The translations under genes and the position numbers were made by a program. A stretch of 64,000 nt of DNA from Ctena decussata (taxonomy: Eukaryota > Mollusca > Bivalvia > Lucinida > Lucinidae): assembly GCA_963989385.1 (NCBI GenBank), contig OZ022506.1, forward strand, positions 64,925,434 to 64,989,433, written 5' to 3'. The notes under the pieces were generated by a model. It had not been told where the DNA came from, ran no database searches, and saw only the letters and a program-made list of their open reading frames with translations. Positions 10,621 to 21,511 of this stretch are shown here, piece by piece (position 1 is the first letter of the stretch; every line of letters begins with the position of its first letter).

Positions 10621-10872
10621 CAATTTAACGGATTGTTTATCAGCTGGTAAAACAGAAATCATTTGTCATAGGCCTAAAGGTTGTAGGCAGTCCCATTGCG
10701 CAGTTTTCTTTTCTATGGAATGCAAGAAATCGGAGAATAAAATGCAATCATCTGTGTGGGTGCAGGACGATTCGTACCCTGGACGTTTCGTACTCGGGTC
10801 ATTTCTTACCCAGCCTGGCGTTTTATTTGTTTGTGACTGTGTTTACTTTTTTGTGTAGATTATCTTGGCCCT
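10621..10872. other. No feature recognised
   Basis: No coding frame or repeat was recognised. It has a short duplicated theme, 'cgattcgtaccctgg / cgtttcgtactcggg', near 10768-10800. Confidence 0.35.
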
Positions 10873-11149
10873 GTTCAAATCACAGACACTTGAGGTCAGT
10901 AGGTGCATTTGGTCGAAAATTGATCTCCTACACTTTTTTCTCACTTATTTACATTTTAGTATACCTGCACCTTAACTGAGATAAATGGTTTGGTCATGTA
11001 TAGAAAACGTTTGCAATTATTGATATTTGCTCCCTTGGCTTAAAAAAACACAAGATATGCAACTCCGTGTGCCTTCCAAAAAAAAGCTGCAGTAGATCAA
11101 TTTTCGACCAAATGCACCTACTGACCCCAAGTGTCTGTGGTTCAAATGC
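10873..11149. repeat. Inverted repeat, arms about 60-65 bp
   Basis: The left arm near 10873-10935 (gttcaaatcacagacactt, gaggtcagtaggtgcattt, ggtcgaaaattgatct) matches the reverse complement of 11090-11149 with few mismatches, around a spacer of about 150 nt. It could be a foldback element. Termini and target duplication are not clear. Confidence 0.75.
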
Positions 11150-11375
11150 CAGTACATCAGAGACTACACTGCAAGGGTTTTTATGCTGGACAATGAACAC
11201 CAGTTGTCAGACTCAGACAAATGACAGGGATCTCAGGAAGCCAGATTCAACATTTCTGGACATGAAAAATCCGACCTAGATGTCAATAACTCCCTTGCCA
11301 GGACCTGGGGAATCTGATGTTTTTGGCTTGACAAGTTGACTCCTTTGAAACTATCCATCAATTTTTCTTTTTTTT
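11150..11375. other. No feature recognised
   Basis: It may be upstream 3'-coding sequence of the LINE-D fragment that follows, but I could not read RT motifs in it. Confidence 0.3.
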
Positions 11376-11507
11376 ATCAACACATACAAAGGATCCTTCT
11401 TTCCATCAACAGTCTGTCTCTGGAATGGTCTGCCTGCCATTGTCATATCAGCACTGACTTTGGATGACTTAAAGCTCCTTGTCAGTGCAGGTATCCAAAG
11501 ACCTTGA
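11376..11507 (+). pseudogene. LINE-D fragment: extreme C-terminus of CR1-type RT
   Basis: One frame reads INTYKGSFFPSTVCLWNGLP followed by AIVISALTLDDLKLLVSAG and a TGA at 11505. SFFPSTVxLWNxLP is the hallmark of the last about 50 residues of CR1/Jockey-type RT proteins. A 3' UTR-like tail with tttattt follows to about 11636. This is a heavily 5'-truncated copy, too short for the family to be named. Confidence 0.7.
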
Positions 11508-11662
11508 TTGTGAACAACATGTTTTTATTTGATTTTAACTGTACATAAGAACCTCCCAACACAAATGTTTTAAGGTTGTTCACAGTGCGACAATGCCAAT
11601 ATTGGCCATGCACTATATGTAGATGTAGCTGTTTAGCTCACCTGAGCACGAAGTGCTCAAGG

Positions 11663-11931
11663 CAGGGGTGATAAAGTTCAGGGTTAATCCTGATTTCAGG
11701 ATTTAGCACTCACACATGATTCATATAAGCTCACATCCATCATTGTTGAAATTTGGTTTTAACGTATTTAAATAAGAAGTTTTGCATTAAAAAACAAAAC
11801 TAACTGATTTCGTTTGATATATATTTTTTTTTAGCTAATAATAAGTGACAAATTTAAGAAATTTTTGGCTTAATTCAGGATTCAATTGACAGACTTTCAG
11901 GATTGAAAATCCTGGTCTGTTATCAACCCTG
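11663..11931. mobile_element. Small TIR element, 269 bp, nested
   Basis: The termini CAGGGGTGATAA and TTATCAACCCTG are inverted repeats. TCAAGG flanks both sides (11657-11662 and 11932-11937), and removing the element restores a continuous hairpin of the host repeat. It is non-autonomous and the superfamily is uncertain. Confidence 0.7.
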
Positions 11932-12060
11932 TCAAGGTACTGAGCTATTGTGATCAGTATTTTTTTGTCGTCTGTCTGTCTGTCCATCCGTCGCCAACAA
12001 TTTCATCAAACGACATCTCTTCCTAGACCAGTAAGCCAATTTCAGAATAATTTCACACAA

Positions 12061-12170
12061 ATGAGCCGCGACACTACAAAACCAACAATGTGGTTGTGTG
12101 CACAGCGCAGACTCAGATCAGCCTGGGCATCCGCCCAGTCTAATCTGGGCATCTGCCCAGTCTAATCAGT
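12061..12170 (+). mobile_element. FB-1 foldback MITE, partial (left half)
   Basis: It begins gagccgcgacac and follows the FB-1 sequence for about 90 bp, then a 'gggcatc(c/t)gcccagtctaatc' phrase is tandemly duplicated. The right half is absent. Confidence 0.75.
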
Positions 12171-12759
12171 CTTCATAAAACTTTGTCAGAATGTTTATCC
12201 TTATAAAATCTAGGCCAAGTTTGAAACGGAGTCATGTGGAGTCAAAAACTAGGTCACTAGGACAAATCTTAGAAAAGCGTTTTGTACACTCTAGATGGCA
12301 CAGTTATGATCCAATATTCATGAAGCTTTGTCGAAATGTTTGTCTTCATAAAATCTAGACCAGATTTGAAGCTGGGCCATGTCAGGTCAAAAACTAGGTC
12401 ACTAGGTCAGATCTTAGAAAAAACATGTGAACACTCTAGAGGGCACAGATTTATTCCAATCTTCATGAAACTTTGTAAAAATGTTTATCTCCAACAAATC
12501 TAGACTAAGGGTGTAACTGGGTCATGTTGGGTCAAAACTAGGTCACCAGGTCAAACCTTAGAAAAACAGAGGGCACAGTATTGATCCAATATTCATGAAA
12601 TTTTGTCAGAATGTTTGTATCCAAGAAATCTAGACCAGGGTTGAAACTGGATCATGTGGAGTTAAAAACTGGGTCATCAGGTTAAATCTTAGAGACACCT
12701 TAGGTACACAATAAAGGGTTTATTTTCGGTTGAATCTTTGTGATATTCTTCTTTTGCAG

Positions 12760-12976
12760 GACATGGGCATGGATTTAAACATGACAGTGCTCAATCAGTC
12801 AATCTAACCAGCTTAAACAACTGAGAAATTCAATGAAGGGGACTTGGTAAATTTAGTTCAGGGAGAGCATGACAGAGAAGGCCATGTCCTCCTAGTGGAC
12901 AGATTCCACAGAACTATTGATGTAGAAATCGGACAGAAACGTATAAAAGTCTCTGCTCATCATCTGAAGCCTCAGG
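12760..12976 (+). CDS. Candidate exon A of the BTB-zinc finger gene (uncertain, frameshifted)
   Basis: It is flanked by a good acceptor (cttcttttgcag before 12760) and donor (cagg/gtaagc, GT at 12977). From about 12829 the frame reads EKFNEGDLVNLVQG, HVLLVDRFHRTIDVE, KRIKVSAHHLKPQ, which looks like a small beta-rich domain and resembles the ...HLKP end of SH3-like barrels in integrase-type proteins. I do not recognise a named family. It ends in phase 1 and joins exon B in frame (G + AT). In this frame two stops lie just upstream. The 5' part of the exon is open only in another frame (HGHGFKHDSAQS...), so there is a one-base frameshift, a later acceptor at about 12828, or an assembly error. 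It could instead be a decayed exon or unrelated to the BTB gene. Confidence 0.4.
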
Positions 12977-12988
12977 GTAAGCACAGGT

Positions 12989-13293
12989 TATAAACCAGTC
13001 TGCCAATTTTCGTTTCCTGCAGAGACTGTCCGTCATATTTGGCTTCTGCCGAGACTGTCTGCGATCTCTTGCTTCCTGCAGGGACTGCCATCTTTAACAT
13101 ATGTCTTCCTGTTGAGACTGTCGGTATCTGAGAGCCTCGGCAGGAAGCAGAATCACTCGGACAGTCTCTGCAGGAAGCCATTTATCATGTACAGAAGTCT
13201 CAGCAGGAAGCAAGAGATTGCGGACTGTCTCGACAGAAGCCAAATATGACGGACAGTCTCTGCAGGAACCGAAAATTTGTGGACTGGTTTATA
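12989..13293. mobile_element. Foldback element with internal 'cctgcagagactgtc' repeats
   Basis: The left arm (tataaaccagtc ... ttcctgcagagactgtccg) and right arm (cggacagtctctgcagg ... gactggtttata) are inverted copies of about 100 bp. Each arm contains three to four copies of a 'cttcctgcagagactgtc' unit spaced about 30 bp. The spacer repeats the same unit. It starts 12 bp after the exon A donor. Confidence 0.85.
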
Positions 13294-13629
13294 CACTGCT
13301 TGGTAAGTGTTCTTAAAATTAAGATGATTAATCATCGTAAAGTTGGCAACTTCAATTTGAATTTGAGTAACAACTACGAAAAATGGCAAAAATGCCATTG
13401 TAGTGAGTTGTGAGAGACTTTCCTTTTACACCAATTTAACGTTTTGTATCCCTAAATGATCATTAAATAATGGAAACACCTTTGTAGATTAGTTGATTGC
13501 ATGGAGATAAGAATCCTCCATGTAACATCAAACAGTATCTTTTGAGCTTGAAATCCATGTTTGAAATTGAAATTTTAACGTGTTACCAGAGCAGTATATG
13601 ATGTCATGTTTATGCCGGGTACCACATGT
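13294..13629. other. No feature recognised
   Basis: AT-rich sequence with no coding frame, repeat termini or array seen. Confidence 0.35.
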
Positions 13630-14930
13630 TAGAGTTGGGTACCGCCAAAAATAAAGTACCGCGGTATACCACTGTTTTTAGATGAGAACTGCGTTTTTAC
13701 CATGGCATACCATGACACTACATGGCCTGACGAACATGCTTGAATTTTTATCATTTGTTACGCGGCTAGTTGTCACTAGAACTGCAAACAAGACCTGTCC
13801 GCGTACAGGATAGCTCGCCTGCAGTGTCTTGCCCATCACATAAAAAATCTTTGAAGTAAAACTTTAAAGTGTGACGCCAACACCCAAGGTGATGTAGACG
13901 TCAGAGTGACAATAATAGCTCCCTGAAATTTGGTACAGGCAAGCTAAAAATGGCAGTTGTAATCTGCAGAATACAAACTTAATTATACCAAGCATTTTGG
14001 CATAGTTTTACATCAGTCGAACAGAAAAAAGTAAGAGTATAGTAACCAAGTTGAATTTGGGAACTGTGGCTCATTGTGAGAGGGGAGTTCAGTAAGTTCG
14101 TAGAACTCGGTATTTCTCTGTACAATTCAAGATTTCTTTTTTCAATTTTGTGCAGTGTAAACCTTTGTCAGTTGAATGATAACAGCCGTTCAGTCAACAC
14201 ATACATTTTTTTGCTCTTACTTTTTGTTCGAAAACCTATACCCAAAGATGGAAAGACAGAATATTGAGTTCAGAGCACAAGTCCAGAGTTGCACAAGCGG
14301 CTATTCGTGAGTGCAAGTTCGAGCAGTTAAATCACCCGCCATCTTTTTTTGTTTGTTCCTTTGTTGCTTTACGTCCACGGTAAACAGCTAAGGTCATGTC
14401 GGGACAGTCAGTTAACCTAACTACACTGTTCCTGGGCAGGCTTAGACCTCCTAAGCGGTTAACCAGTACCAAGTGCACGTACTTCAGCCAGTAACTGACA
14501 ACTGCCCTTCTTGAATCAGCGGAAGGAGAAAAGAAAGTATGTGAATATGAAATCTAACTAAAAGAAGAGAAGTAACCTATTTATCAGATATTTACTTTAC
14601 AACATGTTGTCCGTGGCTCACATGTGCCAAGGACTTAAAAAAATTTTTCAAGGTCTAGGCCCATGTATGTTTTTGATTGTGTGTTGTGGCTATTGCCTTC
14701 AAGGGAGGGTAGTCCAAGATCTGTAGCTTTATTATGAAACAGTTGGCAGTGATTGTTATTAAACCAGGATAGGATATCATTCATGTAAGGATTTAAACTC
14801 ACTGCCATCACTTATTGTTACTAAAAATAGAGTACCACAGAAAACCGGTTCGGGAAAGAGTACCACAGTGTGGTATACCACAAAGAAAAACCGCGGTAAA
14901 CCGGTATACCGGTTTTACCACACACCTCTA
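13630..14930. mobile_element. hAT-like non-autonomous element, diverged
   Basis: The ends TAGAGTTGGGTACC and, read inward on the other strand, TAGAGGTGTGTGGTA are similar terminal inverted repeats. Long 'ggtataccac / accgcggtaaaccggtatacc' blocks lie just inside both ends. Flanks CCACATGT (13622-13629) and CCGCTTGT (14931-14938) agree at 6 of 8 bases, fitting an aged 8-bp target duplication. No transposase frame is present. The interior holds a SINE-like stretch around 14340-14530. Confidence 0.55.
14340..14530 (+). repeat. SINE-like dispersed sequence
   Basis: The phrase 'gctttacgtccacggtaaacagctaaggtcat' type (shown here only in part) resembles the one at 17300-17350, 'ggtttaacgtcccaccaac ... 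aggtcatatgg'. Both are probably copies of one SINE-like family. No tRNA head was identified. Confidence 0.35.
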
Positions 14931-14938
14931 CCGCTTGT

Positions 14939-15559
14939 GATTTTTTTTTTGACGTCTTTTTGGTAAAGAGGTGCTTGTATATGAGCGATATGTAAAGAAA
15001 AATTGAAAATTTAGGTACATCTTCCTTTGAAGTTAGGTTTAACTTTAGAAACACACATATAATGATTGTAAATGAAACCGTTCTGGAATCTGGCATGAAT
15101 TAAAGCTGAAGCAGGGGTTAAAATAACTGATTTTTAGGGAGTTTGACATTTTATTCTGTTAAGTCCAGTATTATGCTATAGTTAATTGATAGGTTATCAA
15201 GTACATGATGATTTTATTTCTTTCTGCTGTACAACTCTTCCAAGATTCTGCTTGTTGAAGTGCAATGCCATCACAATTCTGGTCAGTCCTACTTACAATC
15301 AGCTAAAAACATCAAATTTTGCTCGATCAAAAATCTTTCATGGTCTGACTCTGTATTTCTGCCACAATTGAGAGCAGGTCATGCATAACTGTATATTTCT
15401 TTTAGTATCTGAGACTTGCATCAAGCCATCACACCCTCACAAACTTTATCCATTCGTTGTCATTCTAAAAAGTGGGTTTTGTGCAATATGTTCTAGAGGT
15501 TTGACTTTTTCTTAGGAGAACTGTTTTTTCTGACACTGCAGTTGATGTCATTTCACTGG
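14939..15559. other. No feature recognised
   Basis: AT-rich; no gene or array was recognised. Confidence 0.35.
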
Positions 15560-16210
15560 GCCGGTATTGCCCATATTAAACTTGAGCTTGTTAAAGTCAA
15601 GCTCCGGCTTTATTGACCTGTGGCAGTTCCTGTTATCAGAGTTATAGCCCTTTGAAAATTTCAGATTTTTATATGTATAAAAACTGGTAGCAAGATTTCT
15701 CAAAAAGTGTTGGAGCTAGGGACTTGAAATCTGGTCAACTGATTCGAATTGATGGATAATTAACTGATTAACATTTGAACATTTGAACAAATTTCTTCAT
15801 TTTTTTAGTACAGACCATGCCCTTCAGTGATCTGTCCCTTAAGGGTTTGGAATATGGTTGGGGGCATAGTGTTGTAGAAACACATTATCAAGTTCTCATT
15901 ATTTTTGGAGTCTTTGTTGAAAATCACTTACTAGGGAACAAAAAAATCCATTTTTTCTACGACTTATGGTTTGAGAGTTATAATCTTTATAGGCAGCATG
16001 ACCTCAAAGCATATGTAGGTCAGTGAAACCTATATTTAGGGGTCCTTTGACTTTGCCTTAAAGCTTACTTACAAACCGAATTACCCGCAAAAAGTCACAT
16101 AGCTACCATTTTGGTATAGTGTTTGACTGTCAGTCCGACCACATAGGCAAATACAAAAGCCCCCGCCGCGGGGCATTTGTGTACTTAAGGACACATGTCT
16201 AGTTGTAACA
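15560..16210 (+). repeat. Fragment of the 'ggagctagggacttgaaat' tandem family
   Basis: It contains 'gagctagggacttgaaatc', 'gttatagccctttgaaaat' and an end phrase 'cccttcagtgatctgtccc ... tatggttgggggcatagtg', shared with 22.0-22.5, 24.9-25.2 and 60.2-60.75 kb. Non-coding. Confidence 0.6.
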
Positions 16211-16318
16211 TGTACAGTCACAGCATGTTTACAGATATGTTATAATAGAAGACAGAAAATTCAGTTTATTTTTGTTCACTGCAAGTGACTAACATTTTTT
16301 TTATTTGTTTTTAATTAG

Positions 16319-16398
16319 ATAGTGATTATAGAAACAACAACATGATGAGTCTGACAGACAGGGAAAACCACATGGAGCTGTATCAGCCATTTGATTCG
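16319..16398 (+). CDS. Candidate exon B of the BTB-zinc finger gene
   Basis: 80 nt between a T-rich acceptor (tttgtttttaattag) and a donor ttcg/gtaagc (GT at 16399). Entered in phase 1 it reads DSDYRNNNMMSLTDRENH followed by MELYQPFDS and leaves in phase 0. Exon C starts in phase 0, so B joins C in frame, and exon A (phase 1 out) joins B in frame. Two ATGs (16343, 16346) in a reasonable context (aac before ATG) could be the real translation start, which would place the Met about 37 residues before the BTB domain proper. The exon is short and has no domain, so support rests on splice signals and phase agreement. A foldback element begins 11 bp downstream of the exon. Confidence 0.55.
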
Positions 16399-16408
16399 GT
16401 AAGCATGT

Positions 16409-16632
16409 CAGAGCTCTAGATAAGAGGGAGTTTTTGGTGATAATTAGGAATAATTTTTATTAATCATGCATGAATACATATGTTGTGACCCCTCATCTGA
16501 ACTGTCTCGACCCCTCATCTGAACCGTCTCGATTAAACGGTTCAGATGAAGGGTCACAACATACGGTTTCAATGAGAAATAAAAAAATTATCCCTCAGTT
16601 GTCATCAAATACCCTTTTTATCTAGAGCTCTG
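16409..16632. mobile_element. Foldback element with double hairpin
   Basis: The termini CAGAGCTCTAGATAA and the complement at 16618-16632 are inverted repeats extending about 50 bp with mismatches. Inside is a second, tighter hairpin: 'tgttgtgacccctcatctg' and its complement 'cagatgaagggtcacaaca', with one extra direct copy of 'gacccctcatctgaac'. No transposase. Confidence 0.8.
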
Positions 16633-16659
16633 GGCCATGTTGTTCAATATTCTGACAAA

Positions 16660-17185
16660 GTATGGCATTAAACCTATTAAATGCCCCTGCTCTAAAAAGG
16701 CAGAGGACATTTATTAGAGCAGGGGTGTTTATTAGGATACCCCTCAACAAGCGCACATCATGGGAATTTCTGAGGCATATGATTATTAGCGCACATATTT
16801 TTACTGATTTATCTCTTTGATTGCTTGTTTGCAAGTGCTAAAAACACTATAAAATCTTCAAGTTTTCACTTACAAATCTTTTCCATCCTACATGACTATA
16901 AGCAGCTTTTCTCTGATGTTGAAGAAACCTTAAACTCTGTTTCTTTCTATATTCAATAACTCATTGAAATGTGCGCTTATTAGGAAGAAAGCCTACTGCA
17001 AGTATTTAATGCCATTTTGAAAATGTTAAGCGCATAGTGTGCTAAAAGGGTCGAATACGGTAAATTTAGCATGATCAGATATAATGGCTCTGAAAATACC
17101 GAATCAATCGTACTAAATGCCCCTGCTCTAATAAATGTCCCCTGCGTTTTTAGAGCAGGGGCATTTATTAGGTAAATATGGTACT
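16660..17185. repeat. Two hairpins of 'aatgcccctgctctaa' type
   Basis: Hairpin 1 is at about 16678-16735 and hairpin 2 at about 17115-17175. Both consist of aatgcccctgctcta and its complement tagagcaggggcatt around a short spacer, and they are about 440 bp apart. They may be the two ends of one element or two copies. Confidence 0.7.
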
Positions 17186-17284
17186 TTGCCTTCCCTCTAG
17201 CACATCATGGGTGTTCCATTAGTGGGTAAATTAGGTTTGTTCATCTTGTAGGATGCGGTTATCATCGTATGTTTTATGGGTTAT

Positions 17285-17430
17285 TATTAGTGAGTGAGTG
17301 AACTCGGGTTTAACGTCCCACCAACAACGAGGTCATATGGAGACAGGACCTCGGTTTAAAGTCTCATCCGAAAGACCGGAGAAGCGGGGGATTGATCTTG
17401 CAACCCCTGGATTGGTAGTCGGGTTATTAA
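17285..17430 (+). repeat. SINE-like dispersed repeat
   Basis: It begins agtgagtgagtgaac, continues gggtttaacgtcccaccaa and aggtcatatggagacagg, and ends near 'gggttattaatctaat'. Similar phrases are widespread in mollusc genomes as SINE-type sequence (general knowledge; class not verified). Confidence 0.45.
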
Positions 17431-17553
17431 TCTAATACTTTAACATGATATGTAGTATTTGGGCTGTTTTTATGTTTTGCAGGAATAAAAAAAAAGCCGC
17501 CCTGCCTACCCTTACAAGTTATCCTTGGTCGACAACTGCAAACAAAATATTTT

Positions 17554-19779
17554 TAGCTCACCTGTCAAGGTGAGCTTATAGTATAGCCATGGTCCGTCGT
17601 CCGTCGGCGTCGGCGTCGGCGTTCACACTTTTAAACATCTTCTCCTCAGAAACCACTGGGCCGATTGAAGCCAAATTTCATATGGAGCCTTAACAGGATG
17701 GGGGAACGAAAGTTTATATAATTGGTCCAGGTCACATGACCAAGATGGCTGCCACGCCCATATATGGTAAAAACCCTTCAAAAATCTTCTTCTCCAGAAC
17801 CAAAAGGCCTTTAACCTTGAAACTTGGTATGTAGCATTGGGCATGCGGGCCCATCGTAATTTATATAAATCATGACCTTGTGATGACCTTGACCTAATTT
17901 ATGACATGGTCAACTTTGGTACGTTAGGCTTTTATATTGGAAAAGGCTTAAACGGTGGATTTCTCAGAAACTATTTAAGTCTTAGGTACAATTCCTGGTA
18001 TACATGGTCGACTAAATGACCAGATGAAGATATTATGTCACTAAAGGTCAAGGTCTTTCCGTGGGACCATCCGTCGTCAAGATTTTCAAACATCTTCTCC
18101 TCTGAAACCACTGAGCCGATTGAAGCCAAATTTCATATGGAGTCTCAGTGGGTTGGGAGAACGAAAGTTTATACCCGGGGTCTGGGTCACATGACCAAGA
18201 TGGCCGCCACGCCCATATATGGTAAAAACCCTTCAAAAATCTTCTTCTCCAGAACCAAAAGGCGTATGACCTTGAAACTTGGTGTGTATAATCGGGCATG
18301 CGGGCCCATCATAGTTTATACAAAGCATGACCTTGCGTTGACCTTGACCTAATTTAAGGCATGGTCAACTTTGGTACGTTAGGCTTTTATATGGGAAAAT
18401 GCTTAAACAGTGGATTTCTCAGAAACTGTTTAAGTATTAGGTACAATACTTGGTATACATGGTCGACTAAATGACCAGATGAAGATATTATGTCACTAAA
18501 GGTCAAGGTCATTCCGTCGGACCATCCGTCGTCAAGATTTTCAAACATCTTCTCCTCTGAAACCACTAGGCCGATTGAAGCCAAATTTCATATGGAGTCT
18601 CAGTGGGATGGAGGAACAAAAGTATATACCTGGGGTCTGGGTCACATGACCAAGATGGCCGCCATGCCCATATATGGTAAAAACCCTTCAAAAATCTTCT
18701 TCTCCAGAACCAAAAGGCCTATGACCTTGAAACTTGGTATGTAGCATTGGGCATGCGGGCCTATCATAGTTTATACAAATCATGACCTTGCGTTGACCTT
18801 GACTTAATTTACGGCATGGTCAACTTTGGTACGTTAGGCTTTTATATTGGAAAACGCTTAAACAGTGGATTTCTCAGAAACTATTTAAGTCTAAGGTACA
18901 ATACTTGGTATACATGGTCGACTAAATGACCAGATGAAGATATTATGTCACTAAAAGTCAAGGTCATTCCGTCGGACCATCAGTCGTCAAGATTTTCAAA
19001 CATCTTCTCCTCTGAAACCACCGAGCCGATTGAAGCCAAATTTCATATGGAGTCTCAGTGGGATGGAGGAACGAAAGTTTATACCCGGGGTCTGGGTCAC
19101 ATGACCAAGATGGCCGCCATGCCCATATATGGTAAAAACCCTTCAAAAATCTTCTTCTCCAGAACCAAAAGGCCTATGACCTTGAAACTTGGTATGTAGC
19201 ATTGGGCATGCGGGCTTATCTTAATTTATACAAATCATGACCTTGCGTTTACCTTGACTTAATTTACGGCATGGTCAACTTTGGTATGTTAGGCTTTTAT
19301 ATGGGAAAACGCTTAAACAGTGGATTTCTCAGAAACTATTTAAGTATTAAGTACAATACTTGGTATACATGGTCGACTAAATGACCAGATGAAGATATTA
19401 TGTCACTAAAGGTCAAGGTCATTCCGTGGGACAATCTGTCGTCAAGATTTTCAAACATCTCCTCTGAAACCACTGGGCCAATTGAAGCCAAATTTCATAT
19501 GGAGTCTCAGTGGGATGGGAGAACGAAAGTTTATACCCGGGGTCTGGGTCACATGACCAAGATGGCAACCATGCCCATATATTGATCTAGTTATCTTGGC
19601 TAAAGGTCGTTTGTCTGTCTGTAATGTGTCAACATTTTTAAAGGACTTCTCCTCTGAAACTACTGGGCAGATTTCAATTTAATTTCAAATGCAGCCTTCA
19701 GGCAAAGCGGGAAACAAAGTTTATATATTCGGGCCACTCACATGACCAAGATGGCCACCATATAATGGCAAAAACCTTG

Positions 19780-19813
<34 letters not shown>

Positions 19814-19918
19814 GCCTTGAAACTTGGTATCTAGCAACTGGGACTGTATACTACCAATTTTATATAAATTGAGCATATACTGACAGGTGAGGGATCGTTG
19901 CCCTTGGGCGACTTGTTT
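17554..19918 (+). repeat. Hairpin/(GTCY)n element with 455-bp tandem array
   Basis: Start hairpin tagctcacctgtc / aaggtgagctta, then ggtccgtcgtccgtcgg. Core units start at about 17646, 18101, 18556, 19011 and 19463, spaced 455, 455, 455 and 452 bp. A diverged unit near 19650 and a 3' block 'gacaggtgagggatcgttg...cgacttgttt' close it. Each unit contains 'aggtcacatgaccaagatgg' and 'tatatggtaaaaacc'. Short open frames in these units differ by frame from copy to copy (455 is not a multiple of 3), so I do not call them genes. Confidence 0.85.
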
Positions 19919-20025
19919 ATGCTTAGCCTTGGTGTACAAATTACAACTGAAAATGGATGTGGCATTGGTTATACCGTACTGCCAAGTCACCTTTCCTAGC
20001 CACACTCAGAATGTCACTCAAAAGT

Positions 20026-20261
20026 GGACCGCGACACGACAAAACCAACAAAGTTGTTGTGCGCCCAGCGCAGCCTCAGATCAGTCTGGGCATCCACCCA
20101 GTCTGATCAAAGTCTTCGCTGTCCGCATGGAGGTAGCTTTGACCCTTACCTACTCTTTGAGCACATAAAAAAAAGTCTGGGTGGACTGGGTGGATTCCCA
20201 GGCTGATCTGAGTCTGTGCTGGGCGCACAACCACATTGTTGGTTTTCTCGTGTCGCGGCTC
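20026..20261. mobile_element. Foldback MITE, family FB-1, copy b
   Basis: Same ends and interior as copy a (5011-5246). The flanks AAGT at 20022-20025 and 20262-20265 form a 4-bp target duplication. Confidence 0.85.
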
Positions 20262-20283
20262 AAGTCTTCTTTTTAGTGTGTGA

Positions 20284-21511
20284 CAGGGCTCGGGAAAACC
20301 GAATTTCTTTCGGTCCCAGACCAAAATTCAGAAATTGGGACCGATTGGAAACAGCCCAAAGCCCCAAAAAATCGGTCCCATACCGGCCCAATACTTAGGA
20401 AATTTTCTCCGATTCGTCCGATAATTGTTACACACGGCCGTTTGATCTTGTCCCGACGTATGAAATATCGCCACTGTCTTTACAATTCTAGCACGTGTCA
20501 TAACTAATCGGATTAACGCAGGTGTTAGCCAGACGAAAAGACCGCCTACGGGCCAATCGAGATTGTCCGTATGGAGCACTGAACCACATGTCGGACCGCC
20601 TACCTGTCAATAACAAGTGTCATAATGACGCGCACTCTTACGACAGTCTGCAAAACAACTTATCAAAATCAGCGCATTTTGATCAGGGTCTACGCGATTA
20701 TTATATTGGGTATAATACTAACGGTAGCGTTGATATGCAATTACCCGCTCGTTTATGGGTCAAGCACGTTTTGTCTTTGATGTAAAGATAAAAGACGCCG
20801 CTGTGAGTATAACGTACGCAGTGTCATTCTAACTGTATGACGGCTGAAGGTCCCTAAGTACACACACAGATGACTAACAATCGTATCAGCCAGCGCAACT
20901 AAGCAGTCAGACCGGTCTTTCTTGTTCGCATCAAACATGAATAATAATGAACGGCGACCTAGCGACAACCGAATACTTCGGTGGAGGCTAGTCAATATAC
21001 GCTCTTCACACGTTCCGTAAGTCACCATTTCCGACGCGGTCCATTCGGCGGCAGTGGAGGGGAATTATGCAATTTGGGTACGTTAAACAGTACAACCATC
21101 ATAACTTGGGCGAGTTAATGCTCAGGACTTACGTATTCACAAGTGGTATTGTTCACAATCAAACGGGAATGACCGTCAATTTTAATGCAATGGGCTTGAA
21201 CAGGTTGTCTCCCCTGTCCACCTGTCAATCAAGTCTGATGTCTTCTGTCACGTCCGCTTTGCCTACGAACACGTTCTAGTCTTGTATTTGCTTTTACATG
21301 CGTAGCTAAGCGTCTTAAAATCTTTGAAACCAAGAACTCCACCAAACACAACAATGTACGACCATTGTACGGAAATCGGGATTAATTCATAGGACTTCGC
21401 TTGTTGTCATTAGTTTTCGTGACAGTTATCAATTTTTTTTCCAATGGAAATTAGTTAGGTGATGACGTCATCGGCTGGACCGATTCATTTTTCAATATTT
21501 CCCGAGCCCTG
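20284..21511. mobile_element. Non-autonomous hAT element with perfect 8-bp target duplication
   Basis: The termini CAGGGCTCGGGAAA and TTTCCCGAGCCCTG are perfect 14-bp inverted repeats. GTGTGTGA flanks both sides (20276-20283 and 21512-21519). Length is 1228 bp. An 8-bp duplication with CAGGG-type ends is diagnostic of hAT. The interior has only short frames and no recognisable hAT transposase, so it would need a transposase in trans. Confidence 0.9.

Larger units (their letters stand above)
11637..12740 (+). repeat. Hairpin/(GTCY)n tandem-repeat element with two nested insertions
   Basis: It starts with tagctcacctgagcac / gtgctcaagg, is interrupted at 11663-11931, resumes with tgagctattgtgatcag, and then the GTC tract gtcgtctgtctgtctgtcc follows near 11968. 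From about 12170 to 12720, units of roughly 120-155 bp repeat ('aactaggtcac...aggtca...atcttagaaaa...actttgtcagaatgttt'). A partial FB-1 foldback lies at 12061-12170. The element ends just before the splice acceptor of candidate exon A. Confidence 0.7.

Noticed and set aside
18035..19199. Repeated 84-105 residue open frames in the 455-bp array (both strands)
   Set aside because: They arise from a conserved DNA unit whose length is not a multiple of three, so the frames do not form a continuous protein. There are no splice or start signals, and the same text occurs in arrays across the window.
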